Source: Desulfofundulus australicus DSM 11792 (GTDB lineage: Bacteria > Bacillota > Desulfotomaculia > Desulfotomaculales > Desulfovirgulaceae). Taken from it: a DNA stretch of 64,000 bases. A model generated the notes under the pieces. It was not told the DNA's origin. It saw only the letters and a list, made by a program, of their open reading frames with translations, and searched no databases. The stretch is taken from the NCBI RefSeq assembly GCF_900129285.1, contig NZ_FQUW01000012.1, positions 1 through 64,000 on the forward strand, written 5' to 3'. Below are positions 63,936-64,000 of this stretch, one piece after another (within the stretch, counting starts at the first letter, position 1; each line of letters starts with the position of its first letter). Made by a program: the position numbers and the translations under genes.

Positions 63936-64000
63936 TTCTAACCACTCCTTCTTGAGCAGTCGCGAAGTATAAAACCAACTACTTCTAAAAGGGAACCCCA

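Noticed and set aside
1-64000. tRNA, rRNA, retron or diversity-generating retroelement
   Set aside because: I saw no tRNA-like T-loop in the gaps, no rRNA, no reverse transcriptase and no template/variable repeat pair.

Overview
The window reads as part of a large mobile element (a plasmid or integrated conjugative element) from a Gram-positive, spore-forming bacterium of the Firmicutes, plausibly a thermophilic clostridial or Peptococcaceae-type host. The reasons are strong GGAGG-type ribosome sites, many GTG/TTG starts, three sporulation-type regulators (RsfA-like, Spo0E-like, SpoVS-like), an actin-type partition system and a type IV coupling protein. Nearly all genes lie on the minus strand and are read from right to left. 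I see no rRNA, tRNA, ribosomal protein or core metabolic gene. Base composition is GC-rich by eye, except for AT-rich patches near 31.5-32.6 kb, 41.3-42.4 kb and 63.5-64 kb.

Layout. 0-0.3 kb: tandem short repeats abut a DnaN (sliding clamp) gene that has lost its last two thirds. 0.8-14 kb: a replication/recombination block with a CHC2 primase, a Cas4/AddB-like Fe-S nuclease, a MoxR-type AAA+ ATPase paired with a metallopeptidase/VWA protein, a phage-type annealing protein, SSB, a tandem RsfA-like DNA-binding protein and a PemK/MazF toxin cassette. 14.4-21.6 kb: small membrane and DNA-binding proteins, a triple S1-domain RNA-binding protein, a VirD4/TraG coupling protein with a replication-relaxation partner, a RusA-like resolvase and a NusG paralogue. 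21.6-23.2 kb: a ParM/ParR-like partition pair with eight 10-bp iterons. 23.2-28.9 kb: a type III restriction-modification system. 29.2-34.4 kb: a secreted nuclease, a Spo0E-like protein, duplicated ASCH genes and an RHH-controlled operon. 33.7-47.2 kb: paired HD-GYP proteins, paired thioredoxin-VanW proteins, SpoVS, and large secreted proteins. 47.2-63.5 kb: two tandem Tad/type IV-like pilus or secretion gene sets sharing CpaE-like proteins and a split prepilin peptidase, followed by a glycosyltransferase/methyltransferase module.

How it may work together. The left half copies, recombines, partitions and perhaps transfers the element. The right half builds Tad-like envelope filaments with their pilins, ATPases and platform proteins, and probably modifies and exports surface proteins (glycosyltransferases, VKOR/thioredoxin fusions, propeller and coiled-coil secreted proteins).

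The most striking non-coding property is that more than twenty intrinsic-terminator-like hairpins sit between co-oriented genes, many of them ending within a few bases of the next ribosome-binding site and leaving no room for a promoter. Together with the element's own NusG paralogue and S1-domain protein, this suggests element-specific processive antitermination. Other notable signals are a poly-G tract that looks phase-variable in a secreted-protein gene, RHH operator palindromes over a promoter, a leader attenuator, a miniature ATPase lacking its catalytic motifs, and several genes whose best start codon is ATA or CTG.
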